Notes under the pieces: model-generated
Databases searched by the model: none
What the model was told of the DNA's origin: nothing
What the model saw: only the letters and a program-made list of their open reading frames with translations
Shown here: positions 1 through 13,360 of the stretch, piece after piece
How positions within the stretch are numbered: the first letter of the stretch is position 1
How the letters are laid out: each line of letters starts with the position of its first letter
Origin: Lutjanus erythropterus
Lineage: Eukaryota; Chordata; Actinopteri; Lutjaniformes; Lutjanidae
DNA: 64,000 nucleotides
Assembly: GCA_020091685.1 (NCBI GenBank)
Contig: CM034608.1
Span: 11,799,046-11,863,045 of the forward strand
Direction: 5' to 3'
Made by a program: the position numbers and the translations under genes

Positions 1-907
1 TGATTGGTAAATAAATCTGGGAGCAGCTCACAGCGAGAAGACAACCCTCCCTCATACGAGACGAAAAGCTTGAAGCCTTTCCACACCAGATAGCAAAGAT
101 AGATTTACATTTGGGAATTAAAACTGTAATCAGATTGTCCCTGTGTGGTAAAATTGGGTTTCATCTACTCGCTGTGTCTGGAGGACAGCTACGATAAAAC
201 AAATTCTACAAGACAATAAATGGTATAATAAACAACACATAGTGGCCAGAGAGATAACATCCACATAACAGCAGTGGACAGCGCAGGTTAACAAGTGTTT
301 GTTTAACAGCGCTATGGCAAACAGGATAAAAGACTGTTTGTTGTTTTTTTTCTGGTAGCCCAGAGACCTGGAGGCTTATTCCAGAAGCCCTACAGTGTTC
401 AATCTTTCCTATCTTGATTTGACCAGCCTTGAGGTTATCACATGCAGCCTCTCAGTGTGTGTGTGTGTGTTTCATTATCTACTAAAGTAACATTTGTGTC
501 ATTTTTTCCCCAAATATCTGATGTTGGAAGAAGACATATCTGTCTCTTTTCCAGATCTAACCATTTCTCTTCCTCTCCAATGAGTATGTGGAGATTTTGG
601 GATAAAGCTGCATGTTTGTCCTGTTTATCTTGCAGACACTAAGACACTAATAAATATTATAATCCAGCAGCTTTCTCTGCTGTTTTATGAAGTGGAGTTA
701 AGGGAGTCTGAGTCCGTGCTGAGCTACAGCAGCTAATATTCAGCCTCTGAAATCCATCTGCTTGCTAATTCTCTTGGTAGCTATGAAACTCCTACGTGGC
801 CCTGTGGGCCTATCGATTGTATCTGTTTCTCTTGTCAATGTTAAAAAAAAAAAAAAAAAATACGATAACACCAACAGCCGCTTAGTCAGCACTTAAACTG
901 ATAAATT

Positions 908-1115
908 ATCCTGGGGGTGGAGGAAGACGAGAGGATGAAGGAGAGAATAAGGAAGCGGAGATAGAAGAGGGAGATGGTGGGAAATGAAATGGGGGGTGCA
1001 GAAGAATAAGAGAGATGAGGATAAAGGGATGAAGATAAGAGAAAGTGAGAAAGAGAAGGATACGATCAGGGATGGAGAGGGAGACAGAAGGGGAGGGAGA
1101 TGGAGGGAGAAGAAA
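908..1115 (+). repeat. purine-rich low-complexity tract
   Basis: About 200 bp of almost pure G/A on the plus strand (GGAGGAAGACGAGAGG type). The proline- and serine-rich open frame on the other strand is a shadow of it. Such tracts can form triplex DNA. Confidence 0.8.
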
Positions 1116-1889
1116 CCTTATATCCAAATCTAAGATGTGCCTTGTGACATTTAAACTACCTAGTCTGTAAAAGTGATGCCATTTTTCCAACAAGGGCGTT
1201 TTTCCAGGATTGTCCCAGTTTCAAGTCCTGACAATTACTTGTAAAACACTAAAATGTCCTCAACGTTTTTCAACACTCACTACCAAACTGTCCTGCTTTT
1301 AACCACAGTTAACATAATAACATCATACTTGTTGTTAGCGCTTACACAAATGTTTATCATGTTCTGTCTCAGTCATCACTACCTAAACCAATACAAAAAC
1401 ATAAATGATGCACCACACATCTGTATTCAACACAGATTTTTTCTGTATGTGTCAATTAGAAGTTGTCAAAGTGGTTGCTAGTCATTGCATCATAGCCAAG
1501 CATCATTAGCAATAATGCTCTTTCTGACTGAACCTGTCAGTATGCTAACGGTTAGCTGCACCGTCAGAGTACCAACGTTCACACTTCATGAGGAAAATAA
1601 GCAGGAATACTTATTACTAGTTACTGTACTGAAGAAGAGCTTTCAGGTATCTGCCCTTTACTTGAGAAATGATTTATCTGACAACTTGTAACTTTTACTC
1701 ACTACATTTTAACACAAACGTAATTCGTACTCCTTAGGTTTTCAAAACAGTCTTGTTTATTTAGTTTTAGATTATTCTTATTTTGCATCATTGCACACTG
1801 CCTTCCCAACATCAAGACCAATTTTGACTTAAATGAATAGGACACTAACAAATAGAAAAGATGATTCTTTAGTGTATCCATCAGTGCAT

Positions 1890-2275
1890 ATCAGACACAA
1901 CAGACATAACAAGATGAAAACATCATAACGAGACCTAACACAACGAAAATGGTGTAAAAGACAAGACAAAAAATGATCTAAAAGACAACAAGAAGAAAAA
2001 ACATTCAAAAGACATTAGATGAAAAACAACCTAAAAGACATAACAAGACAAAAAAAAACACAAAAGACATATACAAAAAATGATGGAAAAGATATAACAA
2101 GATGACAAACGACATACAAGAAAGAAGAAAAACATGTAAAAGACATGAGATGAAAAAGGACGTACAAGACATGAGACAAAAATCTTAAAAAGACGTAAGT
2201 TGACAAACAACATAAGATATAAGAAGAAAACATAAGACAAAAACGACATACAAGACATAAAACATAACAGATGGA
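1890..2275 (+). repeat. A-rich degenerate tandem repeat
   Basis: A motif close to AAAAGACATAACAAGA recurs many times with variable spacing, and the plus strand is strongly depleted in T and G. The two overlapping minus-strand open frames rich in Phe, Leu and Ser come from this bias. Confidence 0.75.
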
Positions 2276-3734
2276 GAAAGAGACTTGACTGTGGAGAAAA
2301 GGTGAGGTCAGTTAGCTTTGCACAGAAACATGTCTGGTAAAGTCCTGCATCTTTCAGACAGCATAGCCCCAGTAAATAGAGTCCTTCCTCCCAAATAGAC
2401 TGCCCTCCAAACTATGACATTATACCCTCAATGAATGTTCATGCAAACTTAATCAGATTACATTTAAAGACTCCCTCAATACTTTAAAATGTCTGTATTA
2501 CAGTCTTTTCAAATTATTTAACGTGTTTTTCTTTTGCCCAGGAAAAACCTGCTGTCAACACTGCACTGGTGACAAGGTGACATTGCAATAAATATACAAC
2601 TGTCATTTTCATTAACTACAACTGAAATGTATCTGTTGTGACATTATAATAAAAATAACTAGGACTACCGCTTCACTGTTGTATGCCTCTGCTGAGCAGT
2701 CAGGTTTACAACCATGTCTGTCCAGACTCATATAATATATGTAGTGAAGTTTAATAAAACTTAGTTAGTCAAAATATAAATTCTTACTATATATATATAT
2801 ATGATTCCAGTGAATAATTTCCTGTGAGAGACATGCTGTCTTCTCTTAATCTATTTCTACAGATGAGTACAGAGGACTGATGGAGCTGAACATTATGATG
2901 ACACAGTGAGGCTGATCTTTGATCTTTTGAATATAAAGTGTCATCATTATTGGATATTTGTGTGAAATTATGTCATAATTAGTCGGCCAAAAACGTTTTT
3001 TTGTGAGGTCACAGTGACCTCTGACCACCAAAATCGAATCAGTTCATTCGTGAGTCCGACTGGACATTTGTGCTGCGTTTGTGGACGTTTCCTTCACGTG
3101 TTCTGAAGATTTTGCATTCACAAGAGCAAGAAGTTAAACCTGAAGGGCTGACTTTGACTTTGATAGACTTTGGAAAGCTCCTTCCAGAGCCACAGAACGC
3201 TCCTCGTGATGATTAAACTGACCCTCCTGTGTGAAACTGTATCACAATCAATCATCAAATTAATACGATTCACTTTCTTGAAATGGTGGATGGCTCATGG
3301 CAACTTCTCCCAGACCTGCAGTTAAATGCTTAAGTCATCAAACTGAATAGACTGCAGTGGAATAAAATGGAATACAAAGAACAGAATAGGATTATGACAT
3401 TCACTCTCACCTCCAAAGGCACGCTTCAAATGCTCCTGCATCTTATTTACCTAGAGAGGGATTATTCAGCACGTCCTGCCTTCACACTAACACAAATTGA
3501 TTTTTTTCACTTATCAGCATTTTAACAGATGCTCGAGTGCTAATGGAAGAATTCATTTCACATGAGTAATGCACAGATTCCTTGTTATTAATGTTACCTG
3601 TAATGTGTCTTGTGTATCACAGTTGCTGGTTAAAAGTCTCTTACTGCCCTCTGTTGTTCATTTACATACCTCTGCTCCACACACCAATATATAGAATGAA
3701 TGTAGTAGGTCCACACCATGGTTTTTTCCATTGC

Positions 3735-4400
3735 TTTTGCTCAGTTTAAGTGATAACACTGACCCTGGGGTGTGCCTTGTTTTCAAAGTGTTTTTTTCTT
3801 TCTTTGTCACACAAGAGAGCCTCCCTGTGCCATGAAAACTATCGTTCTTTGTTCATTTTCATAGCACCAGCCGTGCACGACTCCGGGACCCAGCTGTGAA
3901 AGTTTTCAGCCTTGTTTGAAGTCTGCTGCTGGTCTGATTTAAAAAATGGAGCTCCGAGGTAGAGTGAAGTCATGGTTGGCTTGAAAAAGTTTGACAGAAG
4001 AGAATGATGCATGCGGGGGAGTTTGATTCTCCAAACTTAATTTAGATAGATAGATAATACCCTGCCTGGGTTCTCATTGACTTTTTGAAAGTTCCTGCGA
4101 TAAGGGCAGCGCTGTGGTGGTATTTTAATATGTTTTGGTCCCATTTTAATCATGGTTTAGAGCCTTCCCATGTCAAGAAAAAACAATTCTCTGTTTACTT
4201 CCATTACACCAGCGCTGCATGGTTGCAGGGGCCAACTGTGAAAGTTTTCAGCTTCATTTGAACTCTGCTGCTGATCTGATTTGAAACACTGCTCGAAGGC
4301 AGAGATAACTTGCGGTTGGTCTGAGAATTAAAAAAATGCACAAGGGATGCACACAAGGGAAAGTCTGATTTCAACTTTACCGCTGTTAAGTTGCCTTTTC
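3735..4400 (+). repeat. diverged tandem duplication, period about 342 bp
   Basis: CTGTGAAAGTTTTCAGC, preceded by a CACCAG..GTGCA block, occurs at about 3865-3910 and again at 4207-4252. Similarity continues through CTGCTGCTG(G/A)TCTGATTT into the following 100 bp. The copies differ at many positions, so the duplication is old. Confidence 0.7.
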
Positions 4401-4680
4401 CAACAGAAAGATAAATCCCTGGAACCCTCTCTCCAAATTTGAGTGCAGTAAGGTGATCCATCTAGATTTATGGTGTAAACGGCTGATAGCTATGGAGCTA
4501 ACCCTCACTTAGCCATACGCACATCTGACTCAGCTGCAGTATGAAGTCTCAGAGCCATGTTTAATGAAAGCAGTTAAAGAAAAATAAAATTAGAATACAT
4601 CCATCAAATAATATGTCCAAATATGCCCACTGGACATCTTGGATACCTTATTTGTTTTCACTATGGGAAGACTTCTTAAA

Positions 4681-5540
4681 GCGATAGTTCACCCAAAAAT
4701 GAAATTTCACTCAATATCTACTCACCCCAGTGCTGATGTGAGGATGGGTGAAGATCTCCAATTCACAAAACACTCCCAGAGCTTCAGTGGAAAACAGCGT
4801 TGCTGCCAAATCTAGTACAACTGAAGTGAACAGTGACCAGTTTTAAAATGTTAAAAAAGAACACAAAAAAACACAAAATGTCTCCACACTGCTCATGTGG
4901 TGTAATCCAAGTGTCAGTAAGGTGCAACATCAAAATTTGACCTAAAAAGACACCATTTACACCATGTTTTTAGCCTCTAGCCTCTCAGACCTGATCCGTG
5001 TGCACACGCCTGAAGCGGGTACACAGGCTCTCGCCCCTGGGTGTGGCTGCAGCAAAGAAATGATGTTCCTCTTCTATGTCAACATCCTCAGACATTTTCC
5101 TCTTTGTTGAAAGTTTGCAAAGTAAACTCTGTCTGTAACAAGTCACTATTTCTGAGCAGATCTCTCTCTGTTGTCTGAGTCGCTCCCAGGTAGCATGTAA
5201 ACACAAATGTGAAGGTATCACAAGATCTCGTATATCTCGTGTCACGCTGCTTGGGTGAGAGCCTGTGTACCCGCTTCAGGCATGTGCACGCGGGTCCAGT
5301 CTAAGAGGCTACAGTTGACATTTAGGCTAAAAACATGGTGTAAATGGCGTCTTTTTGGGTCAAATTTTAATGTCATGTCTTAAGAACACTTGGATTACAC
5401 CACACAAGCAGTATGGAGACATTTTGTGGGGGATTTTTGTGTTCATTTTTTACATTTTAAAACTGGTCACTGTTCACTTCAATTGTACTGGATTTGGCTG
5501 CAACGCAGCACAGGGGTGAGTAGATATTGAACAAATGGTT
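4681..5540. mobile_element. foldback (long inverted-repeat) non-autonomous element
   Basis: The sequence from about 4715 to 5035 is repeated in reverse complement at about 5258-5535. For example, AACATGGTGTAAATGG in the right arm pairs with CCATTTACACCATGTT in the left, and the CCTGAAGCGGGTACACAGGC stretch recurs inverted. The central spacer is about 220 bp. The left end begins ATAGTTCACCCAAAAATG, a terminus common in teleost non-autonomous DNA elements. The matching right terminus is missing, so that end is truncated. The 86-residue minus-strand frame in the spacer is not a recognised protein. Confidence 0.8.
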
Positions 5541-7929
5541 GTAGGTAGAACCTCAGTTCTTCAGGAAGAACCCATTTGGAGACCTTGTTTCTAAGAGGTT
5601 AATATTATGCTTTTCCTGTTGATTTCACTGCATCGTGCTACATCAGAAAACTCATTACTTCCTATGTGACATCACTTTGTAAAGATTGTATTTGCATAGT
5701 CAGCCAGAAAGGTCACCAGCTGCTGCACAGAGCAATTAAACTGAATAACAGTGCGTAGGAAGCAACAACTTCCCAACCATGCAAATAATATACAATTATG
5801 ACACTTAAGCATATGTCAATGCTTTACTGATACATATTTTAATAGAAGTGTTGGATCAAATGACTTTTTAATTTGAAATGGACTACTCATTTTGACACAA
5901 ACTTATGACCCAACTCTACAGGTAAGGAGATTTTTTGCCTCCTTTAGCTAATTATTTTGCTTCTATGACAAACAAATTCTGCTCTCATCAAATTTGTTTC
6001 CAACAGAAGCCAGAACGTGTTCTCAGCAAACAAAAGCTCTGAAATATTCACTGTACACCTGCCTAGCCAACATGTCCTTATATCTAAATGAGAGAACAGG
6101 TGGTTTGCATCAGCCATATAAAAAGTTTTTGGATGGAGCTTCGGGGGGATGAAAAGTGAAGCCAGTGTGGAAGTGCCTTAAACCTGTTTGCTTTCTAATG
6201 TTTTGCAGCGGGTGACTACACTGGTTGCAATAAGTAGTCTGATTATATGTAAAAAAATGACCTTCCTTCTCACTAAATTTAGCACAGAACACAATATAAT
6301 TTAGTGCCCTGTTTAGTTTGGATACGAGAAAGATTGCGACTAGGCGACAAACATTGAGTTTCCATTTTCCAACAGAGTCTCGCAAAACTCAGATCAAACT
6401 GTCAAACTTGGCAGTGTTGATCAAATATGGGTTAATATTCTGTTATTATATTGAGTATTTCTTGCTTAAAATGTTTTTTTTTCCCAGAAACATTTTGGTG
6501 TGCTGTTTTGTTGTAATACAAGAAAGATTGCAAGCAAGCAGGGTGCCATGTCACCCAGTTGCAGTATGTCACCCATCACCTTCATGCCCTTATTGGCACT
6601 ACCGTCAAATATAGACTTGGTGTGTATTCTCCATGGAGCAGATTGGAGAGCCTCCCCTGTGATGCACTGCGTCGCTTCTCATAGAATCACAACCTTTGTC
6701 AAGAATGGCCACAACCAGTACCGGTGGCTGCATCACAGCCGTGTCTGGTGGAATCAAGGCATTACAGAAACACTCCAAATGAATGCTAATGTTGCTTCTT
6801 GTTCGCTGGGTGGAGGCGGTTATTTGCTAAAACAATAGCTATAGCTACTTTATAAGGTAAAGATATGTCAGAGCAGTGCAAAGGCAGCATGGTGGATCTA
6901 TTCAGGGTGCACAGATGGAGTGGGAGGATGCTGTGTCAGAGCCTCATAAAAAAAGGCACTCAAGTTATGAACTGGAACAAATAGCAAGAACATCCTGTGC
7001 AGTCCAATACAATAATCTTGAGATAAACAACCTTATATGACATTAAACTGTACCTAGGATTGTGTCAGAGGGATCATGATTCGACTGATAATTTCTGAGG
7101 CTGTAGCTTGAGGAGGGGGTGGGTGTTTTAAATTATTTTCTTTCAAATTCAAATTAAGTCACTCTGTGGTGTCCTCACATCCTGCCGACACACCCTCCGT
7201 CTTCTGTCTCTCCCTGCATCCCCTGCTCTCTTGACTCATTTCTATCCCTCTCTTCCCTCTTTCTCATCTTTGGATCTCTAGCACCCAGTGAGGTGACAGA
7301 TTAGCGGGAGAGAGGCTTACTCACGCCTGCTTCTAATTGGAGTCTACTGAGCTGTTAGTTCTGCCCGCATCTATCTCATCTCAGAAGAGAAGAGAAGAGA
7401 ACAGAAGAATTGGACTGATGTGATAGATAATATGTAATTTGGTTTATTTACATACAATAATATTATTCTGTACTGGTTATTTTACCACAGTGTAGCACAA
7501 TCACACAGTTCTGATGAAGGTTATTAGTTCATAGCTGAGTATTAAACTCTTCTTTCTTATTTCTTCCAATATGATGCTGTGATGCTTTTAAAGTTATACT
7601 AGCTCTCTACCTAAACTCTGAAAGAAGCACACTTTTGCCAAAACATCAGCTCTTAGATTAACGTCTACGCTCCATATTCACACTCACTAAATTGCTCCCA
7701 CAATGTTTATCCAAGTTACAGGCTGATGCTTGTTTTCTAACCTAAGTACAACAGTACAGTTGTAATGAAAAGGGAAATTAGCTATAGAGACCAAAAACTT
7801 TTTTTGTACCTGCCTGTAAACATGTTTTTTTTTTTTTTTTGGCACTTTTCTGTTGGCTTCACCAAGTGTTCAACAACCATTGTACTGATTGTACAGACAT
7901 TCTTGTCCTTCTCAGGATGAACTGCAATA

Positions 7930-8070
7930 ACTTTGGTGATGTGCACGTGTGCAAAGATCGCATCACTGTTTTGACAATAATGGCATTATTATCAGTCTCA
8001 GCTGTACTTTGTGTTTAGTGCTAATTAGTAAATGTTAGCATGCAAAACACATTTAATCAGTGGTTGCCAG
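7930..8070. repeat. teleost interspersed repeat fragment
   Basis: The stretch with TCAGCTGTACTTTGTGTTTA and GTGCTAATTAGTAAATG followed by TTAGCATGC matches a very abundant teleost repeat from memory. Related pieces occur at 24600-24720, 25625-25680, 48765-48795 and 50100-50350. Confidence 0.6.
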
Positions 8071-8135
8071 AGTTTTTCTGGCATTTTGTAAAAGGATGCA
8101 TGTGTGTGCAGGTGTATGTGGGTGTGTCTAGGTTG

Positions 8136-8480
8136 TGGCTGTGGTTTTCAAACTGGGGTCAGGGGACCAACAGGGTTCTTGCATGGATTGTAGGGGGTCC
8201 CCAGCAGAAGAATATCTAAACTCAAATCACATTTTTTGGAGGTTAGAACTACAAGAGAGGAAATAGGGTTGGCTGTTTTGTTTGATTGTAATTCATAGTG
8301 ATCATAGTTTGATCATTGATTGACTATGAAGACTTTATTATATTCAAACCAAAATAAATATAAAAAATACTTGTGGGGGAATTCTTAAAGACTTTTTCAA
8401 ATTGGTCGCCCCTGGTCTGATGTATGTCTATTTTTGGGTTCTTTGACATGAAAAAGTTTGGAACCCCCTGATATAACCTG
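8136..8480. mobile_element. non-autonomous element with terminal inverted repeats
   Basis: The left side reads GTTTTCAAACTGGGGTC. The right side in reverse complement reads GGGGTTCCAAACTTTTTCAT. This is the CAGGGGTTCCCAAAC-type repeat frequent in fish. No transposase is present. Confidence 0.55.
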
Positions 8481-9022
8481 CTTAACCTCAAAACCTCCTG
8501 TGTCAATATTTTGTCTTCCATTCATTATACATGCTTTATTATGATATACACATTGCTGCGTCTTTTAAAAAATGAAACGTATCATAGGAAGCTCCACAGT
8601 GTATTGTGAACAGCACAACATGTTGTTACAATAAGGACATGCAAATTTTACTAATCAGATTTCATAAAGCACATTTGGCATCGTTAACTGCATTGGGAGA
8701 ACAATTCTCTACCAGAACCACGCTGGAAAAGACAAGCAACAAGAATCTGGCAAAGGAGCCAAACTATCATCCTTCTTCTGCCAGGGAGGAGATACACAGG
8801 GGTTACACACAACACAGACACAAGCATACACACACGCATATTCTTCGCTATCTGTGTGGATATGGAACTATGTCTTGAACACACACAGAGACGCGCGCAC
8901 ACACACACACGCAGTCTCGAAGGAGTGATGAAATAGATGAGAAGAGGATCCACGGTGAGCCTGGAGGACTGGATAAATATTGACCTGAATGAATGAGGTC
9001 TGTCACAGTACATAAAAAGTGC

Positions 9023-9025
<3 letters not shown>

Positions 9026-9063
<38 letters not shown>
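9026..9063 (+). repeat. (CA)n microsatellite
   Basis: About 19 uninterrupted CA units, with shorter CA/CG runs at 8880-8912. Cys/Val-rich minus-strand frames here are artefacts of the repeat. Confidence 0.95.
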
Positions 9064-9065
<2 letters not shown>

Positions 9066-10174
9066 TCACACCAACACCCAAGCCCTTAAAGAACCCCTCG
9101 GTCTGTAAACTGTACCATCTAATTTTCACTCTGTTCTATCATATATTTTAACAAAACTTAGAATCAGAATTAATATTTATGGAGAGAATGATATTGAGTT
9201 TCAGTGGAAGTAGTATAAATAATGAAACTGGTGAGTGTGTATGGCTGATGTATGTCATTACCCATGTGCCATTGCAAGTGCTCGTCCATCTTTTTTTATG
9301 TGTATGGCGGAAATTTGGCCCTCCAAAAAAAAAAAAACGCTGAAATAGTACAAAAATAGCTTTTACAGTTATCTGAGGTGGAATGGCTGGCGTATCAATA
9401 AAAAGATGTGAAAACTGCTGATGGAAATGTTTTTCTTTTTTCTAATAAATAATACCATTGCCAGATCTGCTTCTGCTTTTTCTTCTTTAAATACAACAGT
9501 GGTATACTGCTGCCACCACACAGTTAGTCTGTAGTCCAATAGAAAGCCAAGAAATGACAAATAATGAGGAGAGATAATTTTGTAACAATTCAAAACAAAT
9601 TAACTTCATATTTATTCACTTGTACTTGTTCAGTAAGCTTAAGATATTAAGTTGAACTAACAACTCTAATGAACATTACAAAAAAATTGATTTCCTTTTA
9701 CTTTTTTCTCAGTTTGAAGAGTTGGTTCTTCATTTCACACAAAGAACTTAAGCTTCAGTGGCTCCTGTTGGAGCTACTTTGGTCAAACTGCTCCAAGTGA
9801 ATTTATTACATTTTAAGTGTGAGGGAGTAAAGACTGAATTTAGAGTTAATTTTCAGCATGGTTTGCGTTGTTGTCATCATTTTGAAAACATGCAACCATT
9901 ATCCTAAAGTGTGTTAGAAACACAGTAAATTTTCTTTGTATGTGATTTCTTCAAAGTATAAAAAGAAGGATCAAACAATGCATGCTGGAAAGTCTGCTAA
10001 TATGCTGATTGTGTTTCTTCTGAAACTTAATTTTATGACTTGATTGAAGTCTGTATACTACATTCATTCAACAAGAAGAACTCATTTTAAAGGTTCTGTA
10101 GTGTTCTGAAAATAAATACTAGAAATTTTAAGTTTAATTAGCTTGAATAAATGAAATCTTATATTTACCTTCAA

Positions 10175-10213
10175 GGGGAAGTCCACTCCAAAATCAAAAA
10201 TATGTTTTTTTCC

Positions 10214-10277
<64 letters not shown>

Positions 10278-10725
10278 TAGCAGAGTTTCGGATTTATCTG
10301 CTATGTAGATGTCCACTTTCTCTCCAATATAATGGAACTAAATGGCACTTGGCTGATGCTCAAAACCAGTGTCTCATTCCAAAAAATCATGACCCGGTTA
10401 CTTAAGATAATCCACAGACCTTTTTGTGAGCATTTTCTTGTAGGAACTACTTTCTTTCTGCAGTGGAATCTACTAGAACTATTAGTTTCTACATCACACT
10501 ACTCACAACCAGGTCTGCGGATTGTCTTGAGTAACTGGGTCAGGATTTTTGGAGAGATGCTGATTTTAAACTTTTCAAATGTACTTTTTGGTGTTTTGAC
10601 CACCACAAGCCATTTAGTTCCATTATATTTGAAAGACGGCAGGCATCTCCAAAACTCTGCAATCCACACCAACAAATCTAGATCGATAAATGGTACTATA
10701 GGCCAGGGGTAAAATGTGTTTGTGG
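10175..10725. mobile_element. foldback element carrying a (GT)n tract
   Basis: AATATAATGGAACTAAATGGC at 10326 onward recurs inverted as GCCATTTAGTTCCATTATAT at about 10609-10628. The flanks, including the GCAGAGTTT and AAACTCTGC sides, also pair. The left end AAGTCCACTCCAAAATCAAA is a common fish element terminus. A GT run (10221-10269) is inserted in the left arm. Open frames on both strands read across it and are not genes. Confidence 0.75.
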
Positions 10726-11169
10726 GATGAGACTCAGCCTTAAACAAGAAATTAAAAACAGCAGAGAAGATGAATGTTTATGTATGATGAAGTTGAAATA
10801 ATCCTTTGTTAAATATGTGCTGAAAGTGAGCCAGAATTGAATCAAAGAATCCTCTAGAGCTGGGAGAAATGAAAAGGTGAGGCCAGATTAAATGATGCAA
10901 CTCTGCGAAACAAGACGTCAGCTTCAGTTTCATATTCATCTGTTGAGATGGAGAAACAGTAGTATTTATAGGGAAGTGATAAAAAGCCAAACTGTATGGT
11001 GGTGTCTGCTGTTGTTTTAGTTTTTTGTGATACTGGGGCAGTTCATTTACTGATTGTGAAAACAGGTGTGCATCATGAGGTCATCAAAGCAGGGAGTGAC
11101 TGGGCACCGCCAAAGAGAGAAGGAAGGGTTAATCTTCTCTGTAGTAGATGACATCCTGTTGCTATATAT

Positions 11170-11720
11170 TACCTATATTCTGCAGCCAGCCACCAGGGGG
11201 CGATCGAGGTGTTATTGCTTCACTTTTGGGGAGCTGTCATGTTGTCCATCCTTACGAATGCTAATGCTTTAGATCCAGCGTTTTTTGCTTTTTTTGTGAG
11301 TTATTTGGCCACTTGGAAGGGGAGACTAAGACAAGGCATTTGCAATCTGCAAGTTCAGATGGCACTAAACGCTACACACTGGTCCTTTAAAAACATGACA
11401 CCTGCAGATATTGCCCCAGAACCCTGTGTTTTGGATAGAGGATTCATAAAAATGGACACTGCTGAGGGACTTATTGGCGGAGAGAGAAGGTGTAATGAAT
11501 CCATGATTTTTCACAGGACTGTTAACTGTTTCTAATGTGTCCGTGCAAAACTCACTTACTCTTGGCAGCAAACTTGCAGTGCACTGTGGGAATAGCATCG
11601 CTCACCCTCCGCCGCGGCTCTCCTCCCACAGTGGCGCACGGCAAGTCGCCAAGATGCTACACCTGCACAGTTGAGAAAATAACCTCTAGTGCCCCCCATG
11701 AAAATACCAGTTGGCTGGTG
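11170..11720. repeat. interspersed repeats, unnamed
   Basis: The part at 11318-11395 (GGAGACTAAG..TTTGCAATCTGCAA..CACTGGTCCTTTAAA) is related to 43535-43625 and 59745-59840, so it is a dispersed family with three copies here. The GC-richer 11590-11700 stretch is unexplained. Its short open frames are not recognised. Confidence 0.55.
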
Positions 11721-11959
11721 TGACACCCTGTTTCACGCCCTGTTCCAACACACAAATAGAGCCTTCAGTCTCTTTTAGTTGATTTTTCCATCGTACTGAA
11801 GTGAAGTGAAATCAGTGGTTTCCTGGAAGGTGGGAAATAAAACTTTAAGAAGTAGTTTTGGGAGAAATAGCCATATGGTCGTTACCAATCTGTACCATCT
11901 GATTAATTTGACAAGCAGTTGGAACTCAAATTGGTATAATTAAAATATGAGTGAGACAC

Positions 11960-12005
11960 AGACAGGTTTGTACTTCTATACTTGTGAGGACCCTCGCTGA
12001 TAGTT
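11960..12005. repeat. fragment of a common teleost repeat
   Basis: TTGTACTTCTATACTTGTGA followed by GGACCCT matches from memory a frequent fish repeat. Only about 45 bp are clear. Confidence 0.45.
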
Positions 12006-12949
12006 TTTCAGCACTCAAACTTACACTTTAGCTATCATAACTGTATAACCACAACTTAAAACTACTTCTAACCAAGTCTTGCATAGTTACACCTCTCTAC
12101 ACAGCACTCAGTGCTGGAGAAAGGTCTGGCTCCACATGTACATGTTCTGCTATAAGTGAAAAACCACTCCGCCTTGTTTGCATTTCTTTAATTTAATCAC
12201 AGATGTGGATGGAGTTAAACCCAGGATGCAGCGACGGTGCTGCTGCAAAACAGTGTCCAGGTAACAGCTGTTAGCTTGTTTGGCGTTTTTCGGCCTGTAG
12301 GTTGCAGCTCAGAGGTCATTCTCATTTCAGATGCTGCGATGCCGCTTGAAACAAGCGACCAAGGCACACTTATCCCTGCAGTGTGCATCCGATGAGTCAG
12401 ACTATGTATAACCTAAAATCCAAGTCACAACCCCCCAATAAATGATTAACCTTTTGCGCCCCTGTCTCCGTAGTTTTGGGTTGTCTAATGTCTGTATTTA
12501 AATCCCAGTCTAATGTCAAAAACTTGCATAATTCAAACACGTTTTGTATAATTTTGTTGATAAAATGAATGGATCACTGGCTTCCCATGCCCTGGCTGAA
12601 CCGATTCTTATTCTGTTTCTTTTGCAATATCACCCTGTCTCATCAGCTGCTACTACTTCTAATTCTACTGCCTGCTTTCTTACTTAAACAAACACACACT
12701 TGCTTACTGCATCACTCATTGCAGACTGATTATTGAAATAAGTTGTCTCAGAGCATCGCATGCATCAATTTGTTTCAATTAATTAATCATACATTATTTG
12801 TCACTGCTGCTACACAACATCAACTATTATCTCTATAAAAGGCATTGATGGTCAGGAGGTAAAGAGATTCAGGTCAGGTTGTGTTTATTAAGAGGAACTG
12901 ATGCAGAAGACTGATGTTTATAGATATAAAGCCCATAATGTACACTCCA

Positions 12950-13085
12950 GGACACATGCTCATGCCTCATAATGGCACACGTCTTGCTGAAGTGTCCTTC
13001 AGTGAAATACTGAGCACCTATTTGCTCCAGGGGTGTTATTCTGGAGCTGACCTTGACTTCCTTGCTGAGGGAGAAACAAGTGTTT
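12950..13085. mobile_element. SINE body fragment
   Basis: GTGTCCTTCAGTGAAATACT, then TTGCTCCAGGGGTGTTATTC and TGGAGCTGACC, resemble the conserved body of tRNA-derived fish SINEs (GTGTCCTTGAGCAAG..ATTGCTCC..GGGTG). The tRNA head is not visible. Confidence 0.5.
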
Positions 13086-13360
13086 ACAGAAGCTTTTAGT
13101 TCCACCGATGAAGAGATGGGGAGATTGCATCTAAAGCATTGGTATAGGCTAAAGCAGAATCAGATTCTCAGCCTAAATCCAGGTCACCTTCCTCACTTTT
13201 TAAGCAACACTACCATCTGCTGTTGTCAGAATGAGAGCACACCCCATTTAACATGTAAAAAATGAACTTTTGTTTGCCTGGTTTACCATCCACTGATGGA
13301 CACACAAGCACAGTCAACTTGTTTTAGCCGTTCACATGGAGTGGGTTGCGGGCCACTGCA

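Noticed and set aside
1890..2275. Phe/Leu/Ser-rich minus-strand frames resembling membrane proteins
   Set aside because: They are the reverse of an A-rich tandem repeat; two overlapping frames show the same bias.
4204..4461. 85-codon minus-strand open frame
   Set aside because: It lies within the tandem duplication and the second copy does not preserve the frame.
8684..9061. Cys/Val-rich minus-strand open frame of 125 codons
   Set aside because: It is produced by CA/GT microsatellites.
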